A stretch of 64,000 nt of DNA, from positions 4,402,001 to 4,466,000 of the forward strand of contig NW_026944383.1 of assembly GCF_033439725.1 (NCBI RefSeq). Direction: 5' to 3'. The translations under genes and the position numbers were made by a program. The notes under the pieces are model-generated. The model saw only the letters and a program-made list of their open reading frames with translations, was not told the DNA's origin and made no database searches. The DNA is from Neurospora tetraspora (Eukaryota; Ascomycota; Sordariomycetes; Sordariales; Sordariaceae). This document shows, piece by piece, positions 44,985 through 55,330 of the stretch (its first letter is position 1; the number at the start of each line of letters is the position of its first letter).

Positions 44985-46800
44985 TTAGGATGCAAGGCTG
45001 AGTAGCCTGAGTAGCCTAACAACCGCTTCATGCCCATTCTTTGCCGCCATATCCAGCGCTGTCCATCCATCCCCATCCTTAGGATCTGCGTCAACCTTGC
45101 CGGTATCGAGAAGCAGCTTAACAACCGCCTCATGCCCATTCCTTGCCGCCATATACAGCGCTGTCCATCCAGCCCAGTCCTTAGGATCTGCATCAACCTT
45201 GCCAGTATCGAGAAGCAGCTTAACAACCGCTTCATGCCCATTCTTTGCCGCCATATATAGCGCTGTCCGTCCATTCTTATCCTTAGGATCTGCGTCAACC
45301 TTGCCGGTATCGAGAAGCAGCTTAACAACCGCCTTATGCCCATTCCTTGCCGCCATATACAGCGCTGTCCATCCATCCCCATCCTTAGGATCTGCGTCAA
45401 CCTTGCCGGTATCGAGAAGCAGCTTAACAACCGCTTCATGCCCATTCTCCGCCGCCCTATACAGCGCTGTCCATCCAGCCCAGTCCTTAGGATCTGCGTC
45501 AACCTTGCCGGTATCGAGAAGCAGCTTAACAACCGCCTCATGCCCACTTGCTGCCGCCATATGCAGCGCTGTCCATCCATTCTTATCCTTAGGATCTGCG
45601 TCAACCTTGCCAGTATCAAGAAGCAGCTTAACAACCGCCTTATGCCCACTTGCTGCCGCCATATATAGCGCTGTCCATCCATTCTTATCCTTAGGATCCG
45701 CGTCAACCTTGCCAGTATCGAGAAGCAGCTTAACAACCGCCTTATGCCCATTCCTTGCCGCCATATATAGCGCTGTCCGTCCAGCCCCATCCTTAGGATC
45801 TGCGTCAACCTTGCCGGTATCGAGAAGCAGCTTAACAACCGCCTCATGCCCATTCCTTGCCGCCTTATATAGCGCTGTCCATCCATCCTCATCCTTAGGA
45901 TCTGCGTCAACCTTGCTAGTATCGAGAAGCAGCTTAACAATCGCTTCATGCCCACTTGCTGCCGCTATATATAGCGCTGTCCGTCCAGCCCTATCCTGAG
46001 AATCTGCATCAACCTTGCCAGTATCGAGAAGCAGCTTAACAACCGCTTCATGCCCATTCTTTGCCGCCATATATAGCGCTGTCCATCCATACTGGCCCTG
46101 AGCACCTACGTCAACCTTGCCAGTATCGAGAAGCAGCTTAACAACCGCCTTATGCCCACTTGCTGCCGCCATATATAGCGCTGTCCGTCCAGCCCCATCC
46201 TTAGGATCTGCGTCAACCTTGCCAGTATCGAGAAGCAACTTAACAACCGCCTCATGCCCATTCTCCGCCGCCATATGCAGCGTTGTCTGTCCATCCCGGT
46301 CTTGAAGATCTGCGTCAACCTTGCCAATATCGAGAAGCAGCTTAACAACCGCCTCATACCCATTCTCCACCGCCATATGCAGCGCTGTCCGTCCAGCCCA
46401 AGTTTGAACATTTGCGTCAACCTTGCCAGTATCGAGAAGCAACTTAATAACTGCTTCCTGCCTATTTTCTACCGCCATATGCAGCGCTGTCTGTCCATTC
46501 TCATCCTTAGCACCTGCATCAACCTTGCCGGTATCGAGAAGTAGCTGAACAACTACCTCATGCCCAGTTATCGCCGCTTGATACAGCGCTGTCTGTCCAT
46601 TCTCATCCTTAGCACCTGCGTCAGCCTTGCCAGTATCGAGAAGCATCTTAGCGATCGCTTTATAGCCTTTTTGCTCCGCAAGCCACAGCGCCGTCCGTAG
46701 CTCCTCCCTCTGCAAGTTGACCTTGCCGGTGTCGAGAAGCAATTTTACGACCGTCTCATGCCCGTTTTCTACCGCCAAGCATAGAAGCGTCCATTGGCCC
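44985..46800 (-). repeat. Coding ankyrin array, 102-bp period
   Basis: Seventeen 34-codon units are highly similar in DNA, especially those at about 45,020-46,230. The opposite strand is also open for long distances as a consequence of the repetition. Many differences between units are C/T or G/A transitions (tatacagcg versus tatatagcg; ccatcc versus ccgtcc). Confidence 0.9.
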
Positions 46801-48731
46801 TTGTCCTCAATAAGTTGATTCACCATTGTTTCCTTTGCATCTTCCTTTTCTGAATCCTCGAGACCTAGGCAAGTCTTTTTTAGGTCGCTCATGCTCCTCA
46901 ATGCCCTTTCAAGAACCGCCGTTTCTTCCCGAAGATTCTTCACTGCAACTCCATACTGTTTCACCTCTTGTAATGCCAATCTGACATTCCGTATCCTAGT
47001 CGCCGCATTTAGACAACCTTCCAACCCTGTCTTTGAATGTTTTGGTACTGGAATGCTTGCAAAGTAGTCATAGTTGTTTTTATCTTGCTGCTTGTTTGGA
47101 TCTATATCCCAATCCCAGATAAGTAGAAAATTGTGTGGAAAGACTGTTATCAATTGTTTGATATCTCCGGTCGTAGCTTGTGAATCGCCTGCTGGGGAAA
47201 CTGCAATCATTATAACCGCCCAGTGATCGTTGTATGGCCTGAGGATCGTGGGTCTCGATGCTCCTTGAAGAAGACAGACGACATCTCCTTTTTGGACGGA
47301 TTTTACCGTGGTCGGGAGAGTCCAGGAAGAACCCCATGCTTCCTTCACGCAAATATAGCTGGGGGCATTATTCCAAGTAATGGCCACATCTTGTCTGTCT
47401 TCCCAAGTAGCATTTCTCTTGACCGAGGACACTTCGCCAAGAATGCAGCCCTTGCCCTTAATGACGGCAATCTCCTTATCGTCCGAAAGGTCTACAGAGA
47501 CCAATTCAGGTAAGAGGAAGTGGATGAGTTTGTTGAAGAGTTGTTTCCACGAAATGTCGTAGTCGGCGAATAATCCTGCTGCGGTTGGATTATCAGAGCT
47601 CATACCGAGTAAGGCATATACTTTATCGAGACGATCCGTAGCTTCGCGGGTGTGGTACATCTCTATCAGTTCGCCTAGAGGGCGTATGTTAAGAGAAAAG
47701 TTGTCTGACTGATTGGTCACGTATTTGGGCCGGAAGATTGCGCCCCTTATGAGGTAGGTTACCGAAAGGATTCGAGCCTGCAAGTCTGCGCTGAGTTCAT
47801 TGGATAGGTTCAATGCATCTAGGCCTAAGCAGAATGCAGATCCGTCAACCTCAGCAGAACCACACTTGATCAGGATATGACGAGCCGCGGCAACTTCCTG
47901 AAGCACCTGCATCAATCTGTTAGTTTCCTTAGTCATAATACTTTGACATCAGTTCCCTTACCCAGATGCGCTGAAACCATGGTCGTTGAAGCAGTGTAAG
48001 GATTCCCGCGTTATCGTCTAATCGTCTTGTAGACGGCTCGGCTGCGATGCGTATTTCTTCGAGCGCTTGGTCGCTACCGGCTGCCTCCTCTCCAAGCCAA
48101 ACAATTACGCGACTTGCTTTAGCGTAGATCTTCGCCATAGATTGAACTTGGTGTCCTTTTTCTTCTTTGTCTCCTTGGTTGATGCAAATGGCATCTATCC
48201 ATATAGTTCGTTCAATGGAGTGATCTCGAAGATGTAACAGCGCTGCGTAAAGGTTTTCTCCGACGGGCAAGTCGCACCCGTTTATAGAGATGGAACAAGG
48301 CTTGTCCTCAGAGCCCCATACGTAAGATAAGGCCTCGTACGGACGAGTGCCTTTTGAGTCCAATGCGGTGCAGAAGAGCCGACAGTGTATTGCGGCGTCC
48401 TCGTTTTTATGCGGCAATAGTTGAAGCAAGCGAATATGGCCACGGGCCAGGGGAACGTTGTAATACAGATTCTTTACAGGTGTTAGCGTTATTCTGAATG
48501 TCGTAGGGAGAAAAGAAGTAAGCCTACTTCCACCTGCTTCGGGCTTTGGACGCCAGCGGACGTCTCTGCATCAGCGGAACTGGTACCTGGAGCGGCTGGG
48601 AGCCCGGGAGCGGGCATACGGGTAGCGGACATAGCGGTGGCGGCGGAGATTTGTTGCAGAGGTGCAGGGCGAGACTGCGCTTGGCCCTTATCGTCTTCCC
48701 AACCCTCCGTATTGTGCAGTTGTTGAGACAT
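44985..48731 (-). CDS. HET-domain protein with 17 ankyrin repeats
   Basis: Three exons, 48,731-48,528; 48,471-47,962; 47,906-44,985, with phase-0 introns of 56 and 55 nt, give about 1,211 residues. The start MSQQLHNTEGWEDD was chosen as the first ATG in the open 5' exon. A Ser/Pro/Ala-rich N-terminus precedes the HET domain with YEALSYVWG, RTIWIDAICINQGDKEEKGH and, across the second intron, RIWVLQEVAAARHIL. After a linker (about 470-610) come 17 full ankyrin repeats and a partial one, each 34 residues with core GHEAVVKLLLDTGKVDADPK. HET proteins govern vegetative incompatibility cell death. The most variable codons are those after PKD (G, K, W, E) and in W/RTALYMA, typical of ligand-facing ankyrin residues. 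Confidence 0.92.
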
Positions 48732-49351
48732 CGTAGCTTTAGGGAACGAAGGTCTTGAGCGAGGCGACGTAGATGAGGCACTCGAGGATGATCGTGTTGT
48801 CTTGGAGGCAGCGAATGCTATACAGTTGACGATCAATGGATTGAGTTTGTAAAAATGCTAGAGATTCCTCTATCCTGCCTCCAAGGACAAAATAAAAAGA
48901 AACTAGAGTACTATGTTTTCTCAAGGCTATGGTGGAGCATGAGGCGTCGTGTTGAGTCTGTTTCTGTTTCACCATGTCAGGCGTAGGATGGCTGGCGGCT
49001 CCCTCCCAATTACATGTTAATTACCCAAACGACATTTCTTTTTTGAGGCTAGGCATTCTAGACCTAGAGACTTCAGGGCGCCAATCAATAACTCGACTTG
49101 GGCGAGGGTCGTGGCTTTCTGTTACGGGGTCTACAGGGGTAGCAATAGTGTACTAGCAGTGGCCTGGTAGCTTGCACCACTTATGGGGACGTGGCGCGGG
49201 TAGGGCTGTAAATCCGAGTGAAACCTGCAAATCTGCAAATTGCAGTAGAGCCTAGGCTGCTAGTGCTGTCAACAACCAAGCCGTTGCGATAACCAGTGTC
49301 CTTGAGCGGACAATGCATTGATGCCTTACTTTTCATTTCCTTTGGGACCTG
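48732..49351. other. Upstream region of the HET-ankyrin gene
   Basis: Promoter and 5' UTR region; nothing else recognised. Confidence 0.45.
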
Positions 49352-49549
49352 TGGGTGCATGGAACCGACGCCAAGCGGCGATCGCACCAACAGCAAGACA
49401 TAAAGCAGCTGTTCATACTGCCAAAGAAATGCTTTCGTTGAAGTCCAAGGTTCAGCTACCGGAAGAGGAGCTTATACGGCCGCGACTGAGAATTGTGCTA
49501 GTATACCCATACCGCGGATATTGCGCTTTGACAAACGTTAACGGGGCTA
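49352..49549 (-). pseudogene. Decayed duplicate of the NACHT gene 5' end
   Basis: This stretch matches 33,340-33,543 at high similarity with scattered substitutions and small gaps (shared gccaaagaaatgc and gacaaacgttaacgggg-type segments). It covers the first codons of the hydrolase-NACHT-HEAT gene, including its membrane anchor, and the upstream flank. The ATG region is altered and no hydrolase sequence follows, so only this piece of the second copy survives. It shows that the gene was duplicated within or near the island. Confidence 0.8.
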
Positions 49550-49727
49550 GCCGCAGTGTCAGGACGGTCAACTTTTTTCTCGTAATCCGCCCAATTATAT
49601 TCATCTTTTTAGCGCCGGCTCCCCACTCACTATAATGCCTCCGTCCGAACGATATGGATACGGGAGGTTGTTGTTCAGTTTTTTGACCCTACCACGTGAT
49701 TAAAAGACCCGGTTCATATCCTTTCGA

Positions 49728-49747
49728 CTCCGATAGATAAGCTACCA
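49728..49747 (+). repeat. Right direct repeat of the island (within 5S)
   Basis: The sequence ctccgatagataagctacca corresponds to 28,004-28,023 with one difference. Confidence 0.8.
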
Positions 49748-49804
49748 TATCGCCTGACTAGTAGTTGGGTCGGTGACGACCAGCGAATCCCAGGTGTTGT
49801 ATGT
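49733..49804 (+). rRNA. 5S rRNA, 3' half (gene split by insertion)
   Basis: The sequence agtagttgggtcggtgacga followed by ccagcgaatcccaggtgttgtatgt is the near-invariant 3' half of fungal 5S rRNA (helices IV/V and the closing strand of helix I, gttgtatgt pairing with acatacgac at 27,961). A T-rich run (ttttctttt) follows immediately as a Pol III terminator. Its first 15 bases repeat the end of the 5' half. Confidence 0.93.
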
Positions 49805-49812
49805 TTTCTTTT
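49802..49812 (+). terminator. Pol III terminator of the 5S gene
   Basis: The sequence gttttctttt begins at the end of the mature 5S sequence; runs of four or more T terminate RNA polymerase III. Confidence 0.7.
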
Positions 49813-50219
49813 GCCCTTCAGAATCCTTTTATCTCTTTCTCATCATTCTTCGCTTCGATTTTCTTTTTGCTCCTTCTTCACCTTCGTTTCACTATTTTCT
49901 GTTCTTCAACCAACTCTACGAGAGGTTCAGACTTTTTTTAGAATCACGGGTTCGAAAAGAAGACAGTCCTGTTATTTTCACAATATCCAGATCAAAATCA
50001 GTCGTCAATGCTCGACAACATGCAGAACACCCGACCTCCGAGGTCTCATTAAATCAGCCACTGCGGATATATCATAAACAGTCCTTAAACGCCATTTCTC
50101 CCCTATATCAACATCATCATCGGCAAACCCTCACAAAAATGACAGAGAACCATCACGCCTTGCCACAACCATGACAAATCCCCATATCTTTGAACCCTAC
50201 CTATCCGGCCCGTCTAGTT
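49813..50219. other. Intergenic, T-rich
   Basis: T/C-rich DNA between the 5S 3' half and the MFS gene. No gene recognised. Confidence 0.45.
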
Positions 50220-52204
50220 CTACACCTCCCCTCGTCCTTCCTCTCCCCCACCTCTCCTCCCATCCCCCTTCCCATCCCCCTTCCCATCCCCCACCCTCAC
50301 AACCCAAACCAACCCACTCGCCCCCGCCAACAGTCCCCCCGCCATCCAAAACGGCAACCCCACCCACCCGCCCCCCCTCCTCAGCCCCTCACTCATCCCC
50401 TCCGCCAACACCGGCCCAGCAACCATGATCCCCACCATCTCCAACCAACCGACCACGCTATTGACAAGCCCCATGTGCTCCTCGTCCACCAACGCGTTCA
50501 ACAAGCTCCTTAGGGTTGACCCCAATCCGCTTCCAAGGGCGAAGAGGATCATACCCGCAGTGAGGGAGAGGCGGGTGGATGCGAGGGCGATGAGGAGGCA
50601 GCCGGAGGTGAGGAGGAGGGAGGAGGCGCGGGCTAGGTGGAGGTCTTTGCGGAGGGGGGTTAGGCGGCGGAATCGTGTTGTTCTTGCGGAGGTGCCGAGA
50701 AGAAGGGAGGAAACAAACGGCAGGATAACGAGGAGGGTAATCAGCGAAGTAAAGTGCGGGATGGTCAGCAGGTAAGAGGCTTCGGACCAGGAGTAGTGGA
50801 AGCGCTTGGTGGCGTATTGAAGGAGCAGGGCTTGGGCGTATTTGCCGATGACGACGAGGCCGAGGGCGAGGGTGAGGATGCAGATTTTTTTGTTGATGGT
50901 GAGGAAGTGGGAGAAGGAGAGGAGGGAGGTGGTGAGGCGTTGGATGAGGGTGGTGATGGTGATGGGTTGCTGCTGAGGTTGGGAAAGGGGGGAGGGGGGT
51001 GATGGGGAGGAGGAGGGTATCATGGGTTTGTCGATTTCTTCGTCGTCTGTGGGAAAACGGGTTGGGACATTATCGTCGTTGTCAATCCGTTTCGTTGACG
51101 AAGCTTGGGCTTTGAGGTGTTGAGTTTCGGGGAAGACGAGGGAGGTGGCGGCTGCGAGGGTTATGAGGCCCAGAGAGAGGAGGAGGGGAATCCATGGGCT
51201 TTTGACCATGAGCGAACCGGCTATGGGCCCGGAGATCATGCGCGCTGTGAGGTAAGTAGCGTGCATTTGGAAGAAGAGGGTAGCTCGTTCGGCGATGGGG
51301 ACGATATCGGATATGAAGGTGTAGAGCATGGCTGCGATGATGCCACCGCCTCCGCCAATTCTGGTTTGTTGACTCGAGTTAGACGAGGATGTTTGTTTCT
51401 TCAGGCCAATACTTGGACTCACAGAAGGAACGAAGAGGTAAGCCAAACTGTCCATATCGGAAAGATATTCGGCAAAAATACTGCGATGCGCTCAGTTGTA
51501 AGTCTACCACCATTCCACCACCAAAACCGCGGATCAGACCTACGAATAGTAGCCAACGCAAACATCTGCAACATAGCCCCCGACATCGCCAGCGCAAGCA
51601 CCGGTCTTCGGCCCCATTTATCGGACAATATGCCAAACGGTACTGTCATGAGAATGCTTGGGATGCAGTCAAAGGTGGCCTGCCACCCCTGCAACATTGC
51701 CAAGTAACTCTGGACATCTTCCTCCTTGCATACCGGATTATCGCTTAGCAGTAAGCTCGCCGTGTTGTTTGCGAATCCCGAGACAACGTCCGGATGCAAG
51801 TTGCGACAAATTATGCTCTCCTCCACAGCGTTAGTCGGTGGCACACTGAGCGCAACGCTGAGCTCCAGGAGGAACATGGCGCCGAGACATAGCGGGATGA
51901 TCTTGGGCTTTAGATGCTTTCTTCGCGCCTCAAGCAGGGAGTTATACTGTTCCTGGTCTGCATCGTAGGCGTTGTTGGCATTGGAGTCGACGGCGGTATC
52001 GGTAGACGACGTGGCAATGGTATCTGCTCTTCCACGTGCGGTGTAAGTAATCCGGGGATTGATGTCGATGACGGCGTAGCTGAGTTCTGGAACGGGGGAT
52101 TGTAACAAGGGGGTGGATTCATTTGTGGAAAAAGATGAAGGTGAAGAAGCTCGTTGCTGACCTAGTACCAGTCCTTCCTCTTCAAAATCTCTGTATGAAG
52201 CCAT
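50220..52204 (-). CDS. Major facilitator superfamily transporter
   Basis: Three exons, 52,204-51,544; 51,480-51,423 (58 nt); 51,360-50,220, all frame-consistent, give 619 residues. A polar N-terminus of about 100 residues precedes helix 1 (KIIPLCLGAMFLLELSVALS). The MFS loop 2-3 signature appears as GILSDKWGRRPVLALA (about residues 190-205). Then come AMLYTFISDIVPIAERATLF, a central loop, and six further helices ending in WMAGGLLAGASGLVWVVRVG. A long extracellular loop after helix 1 with Cys residues (SIICRNLHPD ... NPVCKEEDVQS) is typical of fungal transporters related to the PCFT/HCP-like and drug-H+ antiporter branch. The substrate is unknown. It sits just outside the split 5S gene. Confidence 0.9.
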
Positions 52205-54339
52205 TTGAAGTAGCTAGTAGCGAGATCAAGTATGGAGGAGACGGCATAGGTTAGTCAGTAAACTCTGATTCTACTTGACGTTCCAGGAACTCGGATATGG
52301 CAGAGAATAGGTTAAGCAGGGGGATAAAAGGATCATTTTAAGAGCACTGGGGGAACAACATCAGACTGCATGCATACCTACTGAAAAGCTTGAGTTTCGG
52401 GCACGGTGACCAGAACTTTGAGTGGTATGGTACCGTGAGCAATGACCTGGGACAAGGCGTCGTACTCGTGATAGGGTATCCTATGTTCACACTGCACCCT
52501 AATCAACCTCGGATCCGTCGTGTAGGGCAATAAGTGGCAGATAACGAGTGATCGAATCAAGGTTCGGGATACCACTCTGGATGTGGCCGCCCAAAAGGGT
52601 GTGGTGTTAGGGACCCACGGTTTGAGGCACAGCATACGCAAAAGGGATGTGTATGCAGTACCTTGAGATAGAGATAAATGACACGGCGGTGTATGGGTCG
52701 TGAACCGTATAAGTGATGAAACTTTTGATGAGCCTTGCTCTCGGTGAGAGTAAGGCAAGGTTAGAGAGAACAGAGGAGATTGTAGAGGTAATGGTATTTT
52801 GTGGCAAGGATAGTGGGACTGGGACAACTTGCGCCTATTTTGCGCCTCACTCGCCCCAGGGATCTTCGTGACTATTGGGTCGTCCTGTTTGAGGTAAGAT
52901 CCTGTGCCTTTGGCCCAGCACTTCAACGTGAATGACAGGATCTAAGACACTTGGCATCTTCCTAGGACCGCTGAGTATGGTGTTTCAGCCTTCTTAACTT
53001 GGACTCGAGTTCATCTGACACTTATCGAGATCAGTGCTGGGATGAACGACTGGAGGAACGGGATGAGCCTAGTCATAACCCGCGCGAGATCAAGTCCGCG
53101 CATGCGAAGTTAACATCCAGCACAAGCAGAATTTGTACTTGACGAAGAGGGTGATCTGTGGATGGTGGGGCCTGGGCAGACAACTTTGGCAGTGAGTCCG
53201 TCCATAACACCCATTCCCATCATTCCTTTGGATCAGTGGGTATCCACGTGGTGTATCTCAACGCTGTCTCACCCATGGTTACACAGCTGTGAACAAGCAT
53301 CCAGTCTGGTGTTGCTCATTGGGCACTAAAAGAGCAGCACTGAGCCCGGCAGGCATGAAGTTCTTGAGCCAGTCGCTGTCGAGGATGAAGAGTCAGAGTG
53401 AAAGCTTCCAGGTTCTCCGGTTGTACATGGCTAACAGCCACATTCCGTCATTCGGCTCGAATCTGGTAATTCAAGGCGTAAAGTGGAAGTGTCAGCAACC
53501 ACATGGATACGAATAAGAAACACTCGACAGGCTTTGCCCTACACACCTCGTCCCTTCAAACATGAGCTTCCGAATCACGGCATCATGTGTTGCAGGTACG
53601 TGCGGTAAATAGGCGCGATAAGAAAGGGTAGAGGCGCCGCCTATCTGTTGTTTGTTCCGAGAGGCGCCTCAAAGGTGGGTAAGGTGGGCCATGAGCTGCC
53701 CTATCATGGGATTTGTTATGTGCTCTAAGCGTGATTGTAAAAGGTGATGAGAGTCAGACTGGTCGCGGAATTGTACCCTATGTGAGCATCACGTAGGATG
53801 GACTTACCTTACCCAGTTGGTAGACAGCGAATCGTACTCATTCCAGACTTTCCCGAGTTAATATCGATGCGTAAACCCCCGATGCCCGTTGGGTTTCTGA
53901 TACGTCTCGCTCCGAGACAGCCAACTTATCACACAGATGCTGTTCCACATCTCGTATGAGAAATTATCATGGAATTGTTAATAGATATGGTTAGAAATGA
54001 GCAAAGAAGTCCTTCCCGGGATAATGTGATTGGATCAGCTCTACCGACGATTGATCGTGTTACGGTGCCCGTTGGTTGGTCGGGTCGGGTCGGGTCATGC
54101 ACCCTGGTCAAGTACTGAGGGCGCTCCCCGCCGGCTGTGGATGGATGTTTCAGGGGCAAGCCCCACTGATGACACGGCACCAACCGCCATCCGCTTCGCT
54201 TATCCCCCGCGCCGCCACCATCTCCAACTTTCCAAGCGGCCCTGGGGTAACGCAGAGGTTCATCCACTTTGCTCAGCTGCTTTTATCAGACGGACCCGAA
54301 GAACCCGCTAGTGTTTACCGGTGCTGAACAACTTGAAGA
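52205..54339. other. Intergenic, nothing recognised
   Basis: About 2.1 kb. The largest frame (52,378-52,926 minus, 182 codons) lacks known motifs and a sensible start context. No repeat, tRNA or rRNA seen. Confidence 0.45.
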
Positions 54340-55228
54340 ATGTCGCAAGGCAAAGCAAGAGTCATTTCTACCGAGCTCTTAGTGAGTTGATTGATGCCCT
54401 TGACCAAGCAGGTCGATGCTGACCATCAAGGATAGTCCAACAGTGAGGCCGAGTGGAAGAGACTAGTCAAGTGAGTCTTTGTTCAGCTGGTACAAGAGTA
54501 ACACAGACGCTGTTTACGGTATCTTGCATGCCTTTGCGGTCATGATACTTAGCGTTTCTTCACAGGACAACCTACATCGGCCAGGACGGCGTCACCCGGA
54601 CATGGGAACACGCGGAGCGGACCACTCGTCCCAAGGGCAGCGATTTTGATGGTGTAAGCGTCATTGCTATCCTGGAAAAGGACACTGGTGGGTCTCTTCC
54701 GCTCGTAGTGGAGTTCGTCATGGCTTATGCCGAGTTTAACTCTTCTTTGCCTTGTAGGCCGCGAGATTCTTCTCGAGAAGCAATATCGTCCACCTCTTGA
54801 TAAGATTTGCATAGAGCTTCCTGCTGGTTTGGTGGATAAAGGGGAAACGGCCGAACAGGCAGCTGTCCGGGAGCTCAAGGAAGAGACAGGTTATGTTGCG
54901 CAAGCCTTGACGACGTCGCCGATTATGTTTAATGGTATGTAAAGGGTTCGTCTCCGTTGTCTGGTTCTCGCACGCTAACAGGTTGACAGATCCCGGATTC
55001 TGTAACACGAATTTCAAAGTAGTCGAGGTCAGCGTGGATATGAGCCTGCCGGAGAACCAGAACTTGAAACCCGAGCTCGAAGAGAACGAATTCATCGAGG
55101 TCTTCCACGTTAAGCTCGCCGATTTGTGGGACGAATGTGTCAAATGGGAGGCTCAGGGGTATGCGCTTGATGCTCGCCTGGCCAGTTTCGCTAAGGGTAT
55201 TCAAATTGCGAAGAAATACGGACTGTAA
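54340..55228 (+). CDS. Nudix hydrolase, ADP-ribose/ADP-sugar pyrophosphatase (Ysa1 type)
   Basis: Five exons, 54,340-54,381; 54,436-54,470; 54,566-54,687; 54,758-54,934; 54,990-55,228, give 204 residues with all junctions in frame; the start MSQGKARVISTELL fits the family N-terminus. The Nudix box is GLVDKGETAEQAAVRELKEE-TGYV (G-x5-E-x7-REUxEExGU), all metal-binding Glu present. Upstream conserved block VIAILEK and downstream FNDPGFCNTNFK complete the family pattern. Yeast Ysa1 and human NUDT5 cleave ADP-ribose to AMP and ribose-5-phosphate in the cytosol or nucleus. The 102-bp gap to the next gene is convergent. Confidence 0.93.
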
Positions 55229-55330
55229 CCAGGCCGTAGAAGGAATGAAGATGAGAGTTGCGGACATTGCCGTTGAGCGTTATTCTTAAGGAAATCTGGC
55301 AACACGTATGCCGCCCACTCGTGGGTTGAA

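Larger units (their letters stand above)
28024..49732. mobile_element. Accessory island of about 21.7 kb inserted in a 5S rRNA gene
   Basis: The limits are set by the two 5S halves and their shared direct repeat. Its content is typical of fungal accessory DNA: two incompatibility-type genes with near-identical internal repeats, decayed gene copies, glycosyltransferases, a LINE fragment, a transposase relic and a JmjC fragment. Starship elements, some of which are reported to integrate in 5S rDNA, are the best-known vehicles of this kind, but no DUF3435 tyrosine-recombinase captain was recognised near either end. It may therefore be a captainless derivative, a different insertion type, or several nested insertions. 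The insertion reading is strongly supported by the 5S split; the element class is inference. Confidence 0.65.

Noticed and set aside
45097-45999. 300-codon plus-strand frame across the ankyrin array
   Set aside because: It is the mirror of a repetitive coding array: every unit is open on the opposite strand for the same reason. The minus-strand ankyrin reading is clear.
28024-49732. Firm Starship assignment for the island
   Set aside because: No DUF3435 tyrosine recombinase was recognised and the ends are not proven; kept as a hypothesis only.
52378-52926. 182-codon minus-strand frame
   Set aside because: No recognisable motif and no neighbouring exon evidence.
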